The notes below the pieces were generated by a model. It made no database searches. It had not been told where the DNA came from and saw nothing but the letters and a program-made list of their open reading frames with translations. A program made the translations under genes and the position numbers. From Alphaproteobacteria bacterium (lineage in GTDB: Bacteria; Pseudomonadota; Alphaproteobacteria; SMXP01): a stretch of DNA of 64,000 bases. This document shows positions 27,626 to 35,614 of this stretch, in pieces (positions within the stretch are counted from its first letter, which is position 1; every line of letters starts with the position of its first letter). Location: NCBI GenBank assembly GCA_028285305.1, contig JANQPV010000064.1, positions 1 through 64,000 on the forward strand, in the 5' to 3' direction.

Positions 27626-28012
27626 GGGGTTCGCCCACTTGTCTTCTTGCAGGTTGCATTGACCGCCTAAGCTGACAACTTGTCAATAATTTATGTTTGG
27701 GGACTTGGCGTGAGTCCGAAACAATACCGAAAGGCGGCGGGAAATGGCAACCGGGCTAGGAAAAAACCTAGCATCGCTCCCGGAGAACCGGCCAGAAAAA
27801 CCAAACCGACTGACCCCCGGCTAAACTCGCTGGACATCCATTTGATCGCTGGGGAGCCGAAGAATCGAATGATTTATAGCTCAAAATCGACGTCGGACTG
27901 TGAACGCGAACGCCGCCGCAGGCTGCCTTCTAGAAACATATGATCACTGACGATAAACACGCTTCAGGTTGATGAAAGGGGAAATCCGCGAGCGCTCCAT
28001 CCCGGTGGAGTG
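27626..28012. other. Intergenic region upstream of the TetR gene
   Basis: 387 bp with the operator candidate near the TetR start. A hairpin GCTAGG-A6-CCTAGC lies at 27755-27772. A plus-strand frame at 27680-27943 is Arg/Lys/Pro-rich and looks non-coding. Confidence 0.4.
27673..27687. promoter_or_regulatory. Candidate TetR operator overlapping a -35 box
   Basis: TGACAA-C-TTGTCA (27673-27685) is a perfect palindrome. On the minus strand it overlaps a consensus TTGACA (27687-27682) facing the TetR gene; a -10 is weak (around GTCAAT, 17 bases on). This arrangement suits steric autorepression. Confidence 0.5.
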
Positions 28013-28411
28013 TCAGCCGATCCCATAATCGCGGCGCGCCGCCCTAATTGCTATGGTATAGCCTGCCACAACGTCAATAAAACTCATCAACAAGAGAGCG
28101 AAAAAGGCATCGTTGCCGAAGCCTTTCAGGAGAACGAACTCAACCAGGCAGATCATGAAGACAATGAGCGAGAGAGCCTGATTTACCTGCGAGGTACTGC
28201 CCGTGTCGGTCGATTTTGCGACTTCAAGGATGAGGAAAGACAATCCGGCGATGCCGAAAAGGCCGCCGAGCGTCATCTCCCAGGGCTCACCGGAAATCAT
28301 GGGCACGGTAAACACAACTTCTTGGAAATCGCCAGGGTCTGTAGCCCCTCCCAAAAATACCATCGCATTATATGCGATTACGACCAATAGCAGGAGCGGA
28401 AACGCGGCCAT
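28013..28411 (-). CDS. Small four-helix membrane protein, unknown function
   Basis: 132 residues with about four hydrophobic segments (AFPLLLLVVIAYNAMVFL; MTLGGLFGIAGLSFLILEVA; ALSLIVFMICLVEFVLL; FFALLLMSFIDVVAGYTIAI) and no soluble domain. I do not recognise the family. A perfect 7-1-7 palindrome lies 117 bases upstream. Codon use looks coding. Probably monocistronic. Confidence 0.7.
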   Translation of the reverse strand: MAAFPLLLLVVIAYNAMVFLGGATDPGDFQEVVFTVPMISGEPWEMTLGGLFGIAGLSFLILEVAKSTDTGSTSQVNQALSLIVFMICLVEFVLLKGFGNDAFFALLLMSFIDVVAGYTIAIRAARRDYGIG

Positions 28412-28527
28412 TCAAACATCCCCCAACAACCGAATGCGTCTATCATATGGCAGAGTTGGCCCCAGATCAACTGGCGGGCATTTGGTAACAGCGCAGAGAC
28501 AACTTGAAAACCTGTGTGTCTATTCTC

Positions 28528-28542
28528 AGTACTCAGAGTACT
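28528..28542. repeat. Perfect 7-1-7 palindrome, possible operator
   Basis: AGTACTC-A-GAGTACT, in the gap between the Mrr-like nuclease gene and the small membrane-protein gene. It could bind a dimeric regulator; no regulator gene is adjacent. Confidence 0.35.
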
Positions 28543-28710
28543 AAATGGGTTCAATCAGTCGAATTGCGCCACCGGGAGCAGTCGCGTTGTTCTTGTCCAA
28601 GAAGGGAAAACTATGGATTTGGACATGACGAAGTTGCGGCTGTGTGCGGACGGTCCGCCGTAGAAATTGATCCTTCTGCTGATAGCATGCAAATCGATGT
28701 GACCCAAAGA

Positions 28711-29184
28711 TTAGTCTCTATTCTGACCGCTCAAAACAAGATCCAGACAAAATCCGCCGTCGCGTTGGCTACAATTCGCGATCCACTCATCCACTGATAC
28801 GGTCCAAAGCGCGACACCTAAGGATTTTGCCGTTTCCAGGGCGTCTTCTGTGAACCCGACGGCCGAAGCCACGGCGGCCTTATCGGCAATTATTGCATCC
28901 TTGGTCTGAGCAATTTTTTGAATCACTTCTCTCCCCACCAGTCTTTTCCAGTTCTTGCACTCGACAATCAAAAGGAAGTTTAGCTCTTCGCTCAAGCTCA
29001 CTTCTAGAGAAACATCGATCTCGTACTCTCCAACTTGCCGAATTCCTGGAAAGCGTTTTCTGGCGGATACAATTCCGCCTTTTGCAAACTGAAGACCGGC
29101 GACCAAGTGGGCGACGAAATCTTCAAATTCACGAGCATTCAGCGGTACACCATGTTCAGAACTGTATTTCTTTCTCTTTGCCAT
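28711..29184 (-). CDS. Mrr-like restriction-endonuclease-fold protein
   Basis: 157 residues. It has a PD-(D/E)xK core: YEIDVSLEV supplies the metal-binding Asp and LLIVECKNWKR the E-x-K, followed by VGREVIQKIAQTKDAI as in Mrr-catalytic (restriction endonuclease type IV-like) domains. The usual N-terminal DNA-recognition winged helix is absent, so the protein is just the nuclease core. No methyltransferase or other defence gene adjoins it. It could cleave modified or foreign DNA or act in repair. The surrounding DNA looks AT-richer than the neighbours, which suggests horizontal arrival. Confidence 0.72.
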   Translation of the reverse strand: MAKRKKYSSEHGVPLNAREFEDFVAHLVAGLQFAKGGIVSARKRFPGIRQVGEYEIDVSLEVSLSEELNFLLIVECKNWKRLVGREVIQKIAQTKDAIIADKAAVASAVGFTEDALETAKSLGVALWTVSVDEWIANCSQRDGGFCLDLVLSGQNRD

Positions 29185-29460
29185 TAGTTTAGGAAAGACG
29201 AAAAATTTCTATACTCAATTATTAGTTGAGCAAATCAACTATCATCTTGTCAACATCTTTCCGGTATCTGCCGCACTTTAAGTAATTGCGCTCTTAGCGG
29301 CAATGCGCTCACACAAACACAATCCGGGTTGCGCTGATCCTCTCCCCCCTTTTAGCGTTCAATCTCAGAATGCGGTTTTCGTTCGATTTTCGCAAAAAAA
29401 TTGGCGCTTGAGGAGTTTGAGCTGGCGAGAGTTGGGTCGTTTGCAAAAGCCCTCTTCGTC
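29185..29460. other. AT-rich spacer
   Basis: 276 bp, visibly AT-richer at 29185-29260, with a short hairpin CTCAA/TTGAG (29213-29229). No gene is supported; short frames here look like chance. Confidence 0.35.
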
Positions 29461-29730
29461 CTAGTCGAGGCGCCATTCGGCGCTGTTTCTGCTTATGTAC
29501 GGAACGTCTCTTATGATCCCTGTGGGGAAGGTGTATGAGCACTGCTTAACAACACAACAATTTATAGTTGCGCCCAAATCTTCCGCTCCGGGACTTATCA
29601 TGAGAAGAACCTTGCCGTCCTTTTCAACGGTCGGGACGCCGGATATGAACGCCTTCTCGATTACATTCTTCCATTGGGCACCTGAACGAGGCGCTTCGTT
29701 TGGATCGTCGCAATCGGCACAGTGTTTCAA
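29461..29730 (-). CDS. Possible small Cys-containing protein
   Basis: 89 residues from a TTG start; no ATG or GTG is available before the upstream stop. The sequence starts MKHCADCDD and contains a CCVVKQC cluster. Codon use looks coding, but the weak start and lack of recognised relatives leave doubt; it could be a remnant of a longer gene. Confidence 0.35.
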   Translation of the reverse strand: MKHCADCDDPNEAPRSGAQWKNVIEKAFISGVPTVEKDGKVLLMISPGAEDLGATINCCVVKQCSYTFPTGIIRDVPYISRNSAEWRLD

Positions 29731-29926
29731 ATCATGCGGAGGTGTATGTCGGCCTAACGGATACCGACGCCGCGATTAGGGGATGGGAAGAAGCGATTCG
29801 ATTTAATCCCTATACAGATTAGATCGGGCTAGCGGAGTATCGCAGCGGAGGTTATGGCGAGGCACCAAGGAAAGATCCGGCCGATTGGATCTGTGTAGAT
29901 TGTATCTGCGCTAAAGAAACACCAAC

Positions 29927-30499
29927 TTATTCTACCGGCTTCCCGGGCTTTAGAGCCAGAGCTTTCTCTATGGCCGTCACCAGTTCCAACGAGTCTGGGG
30001 AGACGCCGCTTGGGAAAGAAGCCACGACCTCCCCTTGGAAGGAAATCAAGTACTTGTGAAAGTTCCATTTTGGCGTCTTGTTCGCACCGAGAGTGTCTCT
30101 GATCCAAGCATAAAATGGGTGTGACTGCGTCCCTTTGACGGCTACCTTCTCGGTCATCGGGAAGTCGATCCCGTAATTGACTGTGCAGAATTCTTTTATC
30201 TCCTCCGCGGTCCCAGGTTCCTGATTGCCAAAATCGTTTGACGGTACACCAAGAACGATCAGACCTCGGTCTTTGTATTTCTCCCAGATGGACTGAAGAG
30301 CATTGTATTGCGAAGTGAATCCGCAGAAGGAAGCCGTGTTCACCACGAGAAGCGTTTGCCCTTCAAATTGGGACAGCGGCAAAGAATCGCCTTCGATCGA
30401 CTCGAAAGAAAAGTCGAACGCTGTTGGCTTAGCCTCTTGCGCAGCGGCGCTATGCTGAACGGCAAGGACGAGCAAGACACATAGATATAATTGCTTCAT
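29927..30499 (-). CDS. Exported glutathione peroxidase
   Basis: 190 residues from ATG 30499, chosen because MKQLYLCVLLVLAVQHSAAAQ is a signal peptide. The catalytic tetrad is visible: Cys in NTASFCGFTSQY (Cys, not selenocysteine), Gln in GVPSNDFGNQEPG, and Trp/Asn in KWNFHKYL. It reduces peroxides in the periplasm, probably with thioredoxin-like donors, as most bacterial Cys enzymes do. Last gene of a minus-strand run with YajC, DUF2237 and a small protein. Confidence 0.92.
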   Translation of the reverse strand: MKQLYLCVLLVLAVQHSAAAQEAKPTAFDFSFESIEGDSLPLSQFEGQTLLVVNTASFCGFTSQYNALQSIWEKYKDRGLIVLGVPSNDFGNQEPGTAEEIKEFCTVNYGIDFPMTEKVAVKGTQSHPFYAWIRDTLGANKTPKWNFHKYLISFQGEVVASFPSGVSPDSLELVTAIEKALALKPGKPVE

Positions 30500-30542
30500 G
30501 ATTCTTCCTTTTTGTTGGGGCATGAGCTGGACTCACCGCCTT

Positions 30543-30869
30543 CTAGGCGTGACCGACCGGACCGCTGTATTCGTCGCTATCCTTTACTGCATCGAGCGCT
30601 GACATCATCAGCCGAAAGGCCTCTTCGTTGGTGACTTTGCCGATCGAGCCCGCATCTAGGACGCGAAGCGAAAACAAGATGGCGATCGCCTGCAAAACAT
30701 CGGGTTCTTCGAATTCACCGAGGACTTTGCCCTCACTCAGGATCACCTGGGATAGTCTAGCAACAAGTTGGTGTATTCGGACAGGTGATCCACAGATCTC
30801 AGACAGCGGGAACTCGATGTCAGCGACTTCACCGCTCAAGAGATGCGCTCTGTACGGAAGCTTTGTCAT
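30543..30869 (-). CDS. Hypothetical protein
   Basis: 108 residues (MTKLPYRAHLLSGEVADIEF onward), soluble, with an amphipathic helical central part (IHQLVARLSQVILSEGKVLGEF). I do not recognise it. It lies 14 bases after DUF2237 and 43 before the peroxidase, so it is probably co-transcribed. Confidence 0.65.
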   Translation of the reverse strand: MTKLPYRAHLLSGEVADIEFPLSEICGSPVRIHQLVARLSQVILSEGKVLGEFEEPDVLQAIAILFSLRVLDAGSIGKVTNEEAFRLMMSALDAVKDSDEYSGPVGHA

Positions 30870-30883
30870 TTTCTTGCTTGCAG

Positions 30884-31297
30884 TTACCTCACGTTCTCTG
30901 GCGGCACCGATTCCAACACGTGCCTGAAGACATGATCTCGATTTAGCACCTCAAGGACCAATTCGTTCGTGGCTTCCAAAACGACAGGCGGTGCGACACC
31001 GGCGCGACGCGCCTCTTCCCAACGGGAGGTGCACAGACACCAGCGATCTCCCGCCGTCAGGCCGGGGAACCCGTAGCCCGGCATAGGCGTGATGAGATCG
31101 TTTCCTTGCGCCAGCGAAAAGGAAAGAAACTCGTTGGTCATCATCGCACAGATGAGGTGCATTCCCCCATCGCTCGGGTCATGCGAACAACACCCGTCCC
31201 GGTGCCATCCCGTTAGAGGGTCTAGACTGCAGGGAACTAACTCTGTTCCAATGACATTCTTTTGCACAGTGCCTTTCCTCGCCTCGTGCCGGACCAT
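30884..31297 (-). CDS. DUF2237 family protein
   Basis: 137 residues. The signature DPLTGWHRDGCC, then GGMHLICAMMTNEFLSFS, GNDLITP and GDRWCLCTSRW, is that of the DUF2237 family: small cytoplasmic proteins of unknown function with conserved cysteines. The first 14 residues (MVRHEARKGTVQKN) may be extra; a later start is not obvious. Confidence 0.85.
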   Translation of the reverse strand: MVRHEARKGTVQKNVIGTELVPCSLDPLTGWHRDGCCSHDPSDGGMHLICAMMTNEFLSFSLAQGNDLITPMPGYGFPGLTAGDRWCLCTSRWEEARRAGVAPPVVLEATNELVLEVLNRDHVFRHVLESVPPENVR

Positions 31298-31341
31298 TCT
31301 CTTCGCATCGACGAGATGTTACAGTTCGAATCCTGAGTAAA

Positions 31342-31713
31342 TTATGCCAATTGCGTTTCCGGGGCTGCTTCTCGCGCGCGTAACACAAAGGGACGCTCTG
31401 ACGGCTCCTCTGCAGAATGCAAGTACGCTCCGAACCTTGGCTCTTGCCGGTGGATAAATGCCTTGTCGACCACAAACTCCGCGGTGTCACCGAATTGGGC
31501 GGTCACAAGTTTGTCTCCCAACAGGCCGGTGACCGTTCCCACCAACCCCCCATTTGTTACTATGACATCGCCAGGTTTCAACGCTTCCAGGCTTCGTTTC
31601 AGCGCCTGAGCGCGTTTCATTTGTGGGCGAATAAGGAATAAAAACAGACTCGCTGCAAATGTCGCCAGAAGCACTAGCTGCAGCACAACACTTGTAATGT
31701 TGATGTCAAACAT
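31342..31713 (-). CDS. yajC: Preprotein translocase accessory subunit YajC
   Basis: 123 residues from ATG 31713 (MFDINITSVVLQLVLLATFAASLFLFLIRPQMKRAQ), one membrane helix followed by the YajC core (LKPGDVIVTNGGLVGTVTGLLGDKLVTAQFG). YajC joins SecD-SecF at the Sec channel. Here it is not followed by secD but by DUF2237 and peroxidase genes, so it may be a second copy or a relocated one. A 32-residue upstream extension is open but has no clear role. Confidence 0.85.
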   Translation of the reverse strand: MFDINITSVVLQLVLLATFAASLFLFLIRPQMKRAQALKRSLEALKPGDVIVTNGGLVGTVTGLLGDKLVTAQFGDTAEFVVDKAFIHRQEPRFGAYLHSAEEPSERPFVLRAREAAPETQLA

Positions 31714-31753
31714 CTTCTTCTCCCGCCGAAAGACCCTCTTTGACCAGACGGTC

Positions 31754-31969
31754 TTATTCGGATCTAAATCTTGCCGTGTTGAAAATCCATTTTGTTCCGA
31801 AGATCCCAATCGCCAACAATACCATGTGGCCTAATGCATACGCGGGAAGCCAAGCAAACATGCCCGCCGCCAAGCAAAAAATGATGGACCACATTATGGA
31901 CAGTTGGACCATAATCTGAAAACGCACTATTTTGGGAAGAGCGGACAGCCCGTTTGAATCGCTGTCCAT
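31754..31969 (-). CDS. Small two-helix membrane protein
   Basis: 71 residues from ATG 31969; an in-frame start at 32002 would add 11 residues. Two hydrophobic segments (VQLSIMWSIIFCLAAGMFAWL and YALGHMVLLAIGIFGTKWIF). Unknown family; it lies 40 bases upstream of yajC on the same strand. Confidence 0.55.
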   Translation of the reverse strand: MDSDSNGLSALPKIVRFQIMVQLSIMWSIIFCLAAGMFAWLPAYALGHMVLLAIGIFGTKWIFNTARFRSE

Positions 31970-32002
31970 GAGTGAGCGCCAAGGATCACTTCGCATAACC
32001 AT

Positions 32003-32361
32003 TCTCCATTTGTTGGTTCTGGTGTTGAAACGACATGGGCGCAGGATCGGATCATTCTGGCAGATTGGCGGCGAAGGATTATCGCGGCTGGTTATTCGTC
32101 TTTCGGCAAACGGATGGATGGTGAGCCGGTATTGGGGGAGATCAACATACCCAGCTCACCGATTTCAGCGTTTCGGGTAGGGAGGGTCAAGCCGCTGAAA
32201 TGTCCATCACTAAATAGAAAAACGAAGCTTCTCACCAACGGGATTATGTGTGCGGCGTTTTGGCTTCATCGTCTCCATTACGATATTCCAACCGCTTGCC
32301 TTGCCCGAGAATGGTCGGAACCAGGGCGCCCGCTCAGAGGGACACGGGGCGGTTGGGATCG
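32003..32361. other. Intergenic region, possible gene remnant
   Basis: About 359 bp. A plus-strand frame through 32042-32170 encodes RMDGEPVLGEINIPSSPI, faintly like the C-terminal PVxG-x-P-x-P motif of class III CoA-transferases; with no start or other motif it would at best be a remnant. A GGTGAGC/GCTCACC inverted repeat flanks part of it (32120-32160). Confidence 0.25.
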
Positions 32362-32892
32362 CTATCCGCCAACCCTGCGCACCGGCTCCGTTCCGTCCCA
32401 GGTCCGGGCCACGTCTGCGATGCGTTCAAAGAACTTGCCCTTCGGGCCGCTGGTCTCGGAGATCTCGATGACGCGGTTGGGGTCGCTCGGGTGGATAAGG
32501 TAAGCAAAGCGGCCGGGCTTGTTGATCTCACCTTCCTGGTCGACGGTGTAGCCTTTGTCCAACAAGCTCTGAAGAGCGGCGTCATAATCATCCGGCCAAT
32601 GAGAAATGTGTTGTTGACCGGTCCGGCCCGAGTCCGTGAAGGCTTTGTATGAGGTCGGCGTATCGCAACGCTGCTGGATGAGCTCGATCTGAAGATCTCC
32701 AGAATTGGAGAGCGCAATGGAGACGTGCGGAGAGGACGCCTCACCCTGATAGGAGTAAGACTCCATCCGGACCGACTTGATGTAGAACCAGGGACCCACG
32801 CCCAGTGCGCCGGCCCAGTGATCCATTTCTGCTTCGATGTCCTCTACAACATAGGCCACCTGTCGGATTGGCCCCAGTGTTTTGTTTGTCAT
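32362..32892 (-). CDS. VOC-superfamily (glyoxalase-like) protein
   Basis: 176 residues. Two beta-alpha-beta-beta-beta modules are readable: RQVAYVVEDIEAEMDHWAGALGVGPWFYIK and ISHWPDDYDAALQSLLDKGYTVDQEGEI, with EVIEISE-like metal-ligand sequence near the C-terminus (NRVIEISET). VOC proteins bind a divalent metal and act as lyases, isomerases or dioxygenases. Function here is open. It lies next to glpK on the same strand, 36 bases downstream. Confidence 0.82.
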   Translation of the reverse strand: MTNKTLGPIRQVAYVVEDIEAEMDHWAGALGVGPWFYIKSVRMESYSYQGEASSPHVSIALSNSGDLQIELIQQRCDTPTSYKAFTDSGRTGQQHISHWPDDYDAALQSLLDKGYTVDQEGEINKPGRFAYLIHPSDPNRVIEISETSGPKGKFFERIADVARTWDGTEPVRRVGG

Positions 32893-32928
32893 CGTAAGTC
32901 CCTCTACTGACTTTTTCTAAATCGACTT

Positions 32929-34425
32929 CTAATTCGATAGTGCCTTTGCTACGGCGGTCTGCCATCCAGCATAGCGTGTGTCCCGTTCTTCCCCTCCCAT
33001 CAGCGGCTCGCAAGTACGATGAACGCGCCACTGGGCGGAGAGATCATCCAAGGAGTCGTAAAGGCCGCAGCCGAGACCGGCAAGGTAAGCAGCACCCAAT
33101 GCCGTTGTCTCGACGGACTCAGGCCGTTCCACCTGTACGCCGACGAGATCAGAGAGCCTTTGCATAAACCAGTCATTGGCGGCCATGCCCCCGTCGATGC
33201 GCAAAGCGATTTCGCCCAGGTCCACATCGGCGGTCATAGCATTGATCAGGTCACGCGTTTGGAAACAGACAGCATCGATCGCTGCACGGACGATTTCCGC
33301 AGGCCCCGCGTCCAGCGTCAGTCCCGTAATCATGCCTCTGGCATCCGGGTCCCAGTGCGGCGCACCGAGTCCGGTAAAGGCGGGCACGAAATAGGCGCCG
33401 GAGGCATCGCTCGCTTGTGCCGCCAAGTCGGCGCTCTGCTCCGCTGTCGCCAATAGCCCCAAGGAATCGCGGAGCCATTTGATTACGGATCCGGCAATAA
33501 AAATGCTGCCCTCAAGGGCGTAAATTGGTTTCTCGTCAAGAGCATATCCGATTGTACTGAGAAGCCGGTTTGAGGAGTTCACCCTCGTCTCGCCCGTATT
33601 TAGAAGCGCAAAACAGCCGGTTCCGTAGGTGGATTTGATCATGCCGGGCTGGAAGCACGTCTGCCCCACTGTGGCGGCCTGCTGATCGCCAGCCATGCCG
33701 AGGATCGGAATCTCTTTGCCAATAGCTTTCTTGGTGGTGACACCAAAGTCCGCCACACACGGTTTTACCTCCGGTAGAATCCCCTCGGGAATGTCGAGGA
33801 GTTTTAGGATCTCTGCATCCCAAACGCCGTCCTCGATGTTGAACAAGAGCGTCCGGGAGGCGTTGGTGACATCGGTTGCGAACACTTCGCCGCCCGTCAG
33901 GTTCCAGACGAGCCAGGTATCGATGGTGCCGAAGGCGAGACGGTCCGCGTTGGCGAGGTCGCGGGCCTTCTTCACGTTCCGCAGCAGCCAGGCGACTTTC
34001 GTGCCGGAAAAGTAGGGATCGAGCAGGAGGCCGGTTTTGCGAGTGACCATTTCTTCATGGCCGGCCGCTTTGAGATCCGCGCACATATCGGCGGTGCGGC
34101 GATCCTGCCAAACAATCGCCTTGTGAACAGGCTCGCCTGTTTTCTTGTCCCAAAACACGGTCGTTTCGCGCTGATTGGTAATGCCGATGGCCGCGATGCG
34201 GTTGCCGTTGCGGCCGTCCAGCGCTTTCTTGCAGACCGACTGGACTGCCTTCCAAATTTCGGTTGCGTCATGTTCGACCCACCCATCCTCGGGATAGAAC
34301 TGCTTGTGCTCCAAAGACGCTTGAGCCTTAGCGGCACCCGCGCGATCAAAAACAATCACTCGGGAACTCGTCGTTCCCTGATCGATGGCCATCAAGAGAT
34401 CCCCATCCTTCTTGGCGAGCGCCAT
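32929..34425 (-). CDS. glpK: Glycerol kinase
   Basis: 498 residues, the family length, from ATG 34425, which sits behind the excellent ribosome site GAGGAGG; a longer frame to 34494 is not needed. FGGY-kinase motifs: LLMAIDQGTTSSRVIVFDRAG (phosphate 1), QDRRTADMCADL (substrate region), STYGTGCFALLNTG and GLGAPHWDPDARG plus RIDGGMAANDWFMQ (adenosine). It phosphorylates glycerol to glycerol 3-phosphate with ATP in the cytoplasm. No glpF, glpD or glpR is adjacent; a VOC-family gene follows. Confidence 0.97.
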   Translation of the reverse strand: MALAKKDGDLLMAIDQGTTSSRVIVFDRAGAAKAQASLEHKQFYPEDGWVEHDATEIWKAVQSVCKKALDGRNGNRIAAIGITNQRETTVFWDKKTGEPVHKAIVWQDRRTADMCADLKAAGHEEMVTRKTGLLLDPYFSGTKVAWLLRNVKKARDLANADRLAFGTIDTWLVWNLTGGEVFATDVTNASRTLLFNIEDGVWDAEILKLLDIPEGILPEVKPCVADFGVTTKKAIGKEIPILGMAGDQQAATVGQTCFQPGMIKSTYGTGCFALLNTGETRVNSSNRLLSTIGYALDEKPIYALEGSIFIAGSVIKWLRDSLGLLATAEQSADLAAQASDASGAYFVPAFTGLGAPHWDPDARGMITGLTLDAGPAEIVRAAIDAVCFQTRDLINAMTADVDLGEIALRIDGGMAANDWFMQRLSDLVGVQVERPESVETTALGAAYLAGLGCGLYDSLDDLSAQWRVHRTCEPLMGGEERDTRYAGWQTAVAKALSN

Positions 34426-34526
34426 TTGCTCCTCCTCTTCGTCCTTTTTCAGACGTGCGAGACTACTCTTTGGCAGCCGTTCGGAGCAAGCCACGCAGTG
34501 GCGCGCTAACGAATGAGAAACTGTCC

Positions 34527-34541
34527 TTAACGGCTTGTTAA
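34527..34541. promoter_or_regulatory. Perfect CtrA-type box upstream of a DUF2336 gene
   Basis: TTAACGGCTTGTTAA matches the CtrA consensus TTAA-N7-TTAA. It ends 55 bases before the DUF2336 GTG and about 100 bases from the divergent glpK start, so it most likely controls the former. Confidence 0.65.
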
Positions 34542-34596
34542 TGGAGTCTTTTTAGCACTTAGGTCTCTTCTTCGTCTCATCGGGAGTACAGTAGCC

Positions 34597-35553
34597 GTGA
34601 CCGACATGATCACCCCCCTCTCCTCGACAGACACACCCTCGCTCGACGCTAACGCTCCCCTGCCGACGGCGAGTGCGCTCAATTTGATGACCAACTTCAC
34701 CCAGGCCTCGCATCTGCTTGAGGCGGACGAGTTGGAGCGCACGGTTGGGCACATTATTGACTATCTCGACTCAGTAACCGTCGAAGACCGGATCATCGTC
34801 TCCCTCGTTTTATTGAAGGCCCAGCGACTCACTGAGCGTCTCATGATTCGTTTGGGGACAGATCAAATCGAGGTGGCGAGTATCCTCCTGGAAAAGCGAA
34901 AACAGATTCCGTCCGCCGTCCTACTCGAAATCGCCGGCCATACGGGAGCGGATCATCATCGCGCCATCGCGTCCCGAACAAATCTGGCCTCTTGTGTGTG
35001 CACAGCGCTCATTGGTGCGGGCCACGAGGCCGCTCTCGTGGCGCTTGCCGAGAATCGCTCGGCCCAGATCGATAGCGAAGGATTTGCCCGTCTTGCAGCC
35101 TTCGCGGGCCGCTTTCATCTCCTGCGGTTGCCCCTCACTCTTCGGGCGGACACACCGGAAGCGGCGCTGATCCAGCTCAAATCAACAGGATCCAAAACGC
35201 TTGGCGCTTACATCGATTGTGTTCTGGACAACCGGTCCAAGTCCCCTGCTGTTCGCCCTGTCCAACCCGACTTGAGCCGCTTGACGGATAATCTGGCGCG
35301 GCTTGCTCATCTTTCCTGCGAGACTGTGGACCGTGTCGTCGGGCATGGCTCAGTCCGCGCCCTCGCCATGGTGGCCCGCTCAATTGGCATGGACCGAACG
35401 ACGTTCGACCGGTTTGTCGATCTGGTCATTCACGCGCGGGGCAGCGAAGCGGCCGTGGGTCTGCCCAGCGAGGACGATTTGGCAACCATGTTCTACGAAT
35501 TAAGTCCGCACGAAGCACGACTGGCCCTCGAACATAATCTTGTGGGTTACTAG
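34597..35553 (+). CDS. DUF2336 domain protein, copy 1
   Basis: 318 residues from GTG 34597 (an ATG three codons later is an alternative). Repetitive helical, HEAT-like composition (LEKRKQIPSAVLLEIAGHTGADHHRAIASRTNLASCV, LVALAENRSAQIDSEGFARLAAFAGR) as in the DUF2336 family, which is widespread in alphaproteobacteria and has no assigned biochemical role. Cytoplasmic, no signal. The perfect CtrA-type box upstream suggests cell-cycle or motility control. A second, longer DUF2336 gene is encoded 3.4 kb away. Confidence 0.82.
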   Translation: MTDMITPLSSTDTPSLDANAPLPTASALNLMTNFTQASHLLEADELERTVGHIIDYLDSVTVEDRIIVSLVLLKAQRLTERLMIRLGTDQIEVASILLEKRKQIPSAVLLEIAGHTGADHHRAIASRTNLASCVCTALIGAGHEAALVALAENRSAQIDSEGFARLAAFAGRFHLLRLPLTLRADTPEAALIQLKSTGSKTLGAYIDCVLDNRSKSPAVRPVQPDLSRLTDNLARLAHLSCETVDRVVGHGSVRALAMVARSIGMDRTTFDRFVDLVIHARGSEAAVGLPSEDDLATMFYELSPHEARLALEHNLVGY

Positions 35554-35614
35554 ATCTACGTCTATCTTATGGGACGGGCGGGCTGTTCCGCCCTGATTTT
35601 ATATAAGTGGACCT

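Noticed and set aside
31318-31340. tRNA T-arm-like GTTCGAATCC
   Set aside because: Flanking bases do not form a T-stem, and no anticodon or D-arm lies at the right distance.
32042-32170. C-terminal fragment of a class III CoA-transferase
   Set aside because: Only a faint PVLGEINIPSSPI resemblance, without start, catalytic Asp or upstream homology.
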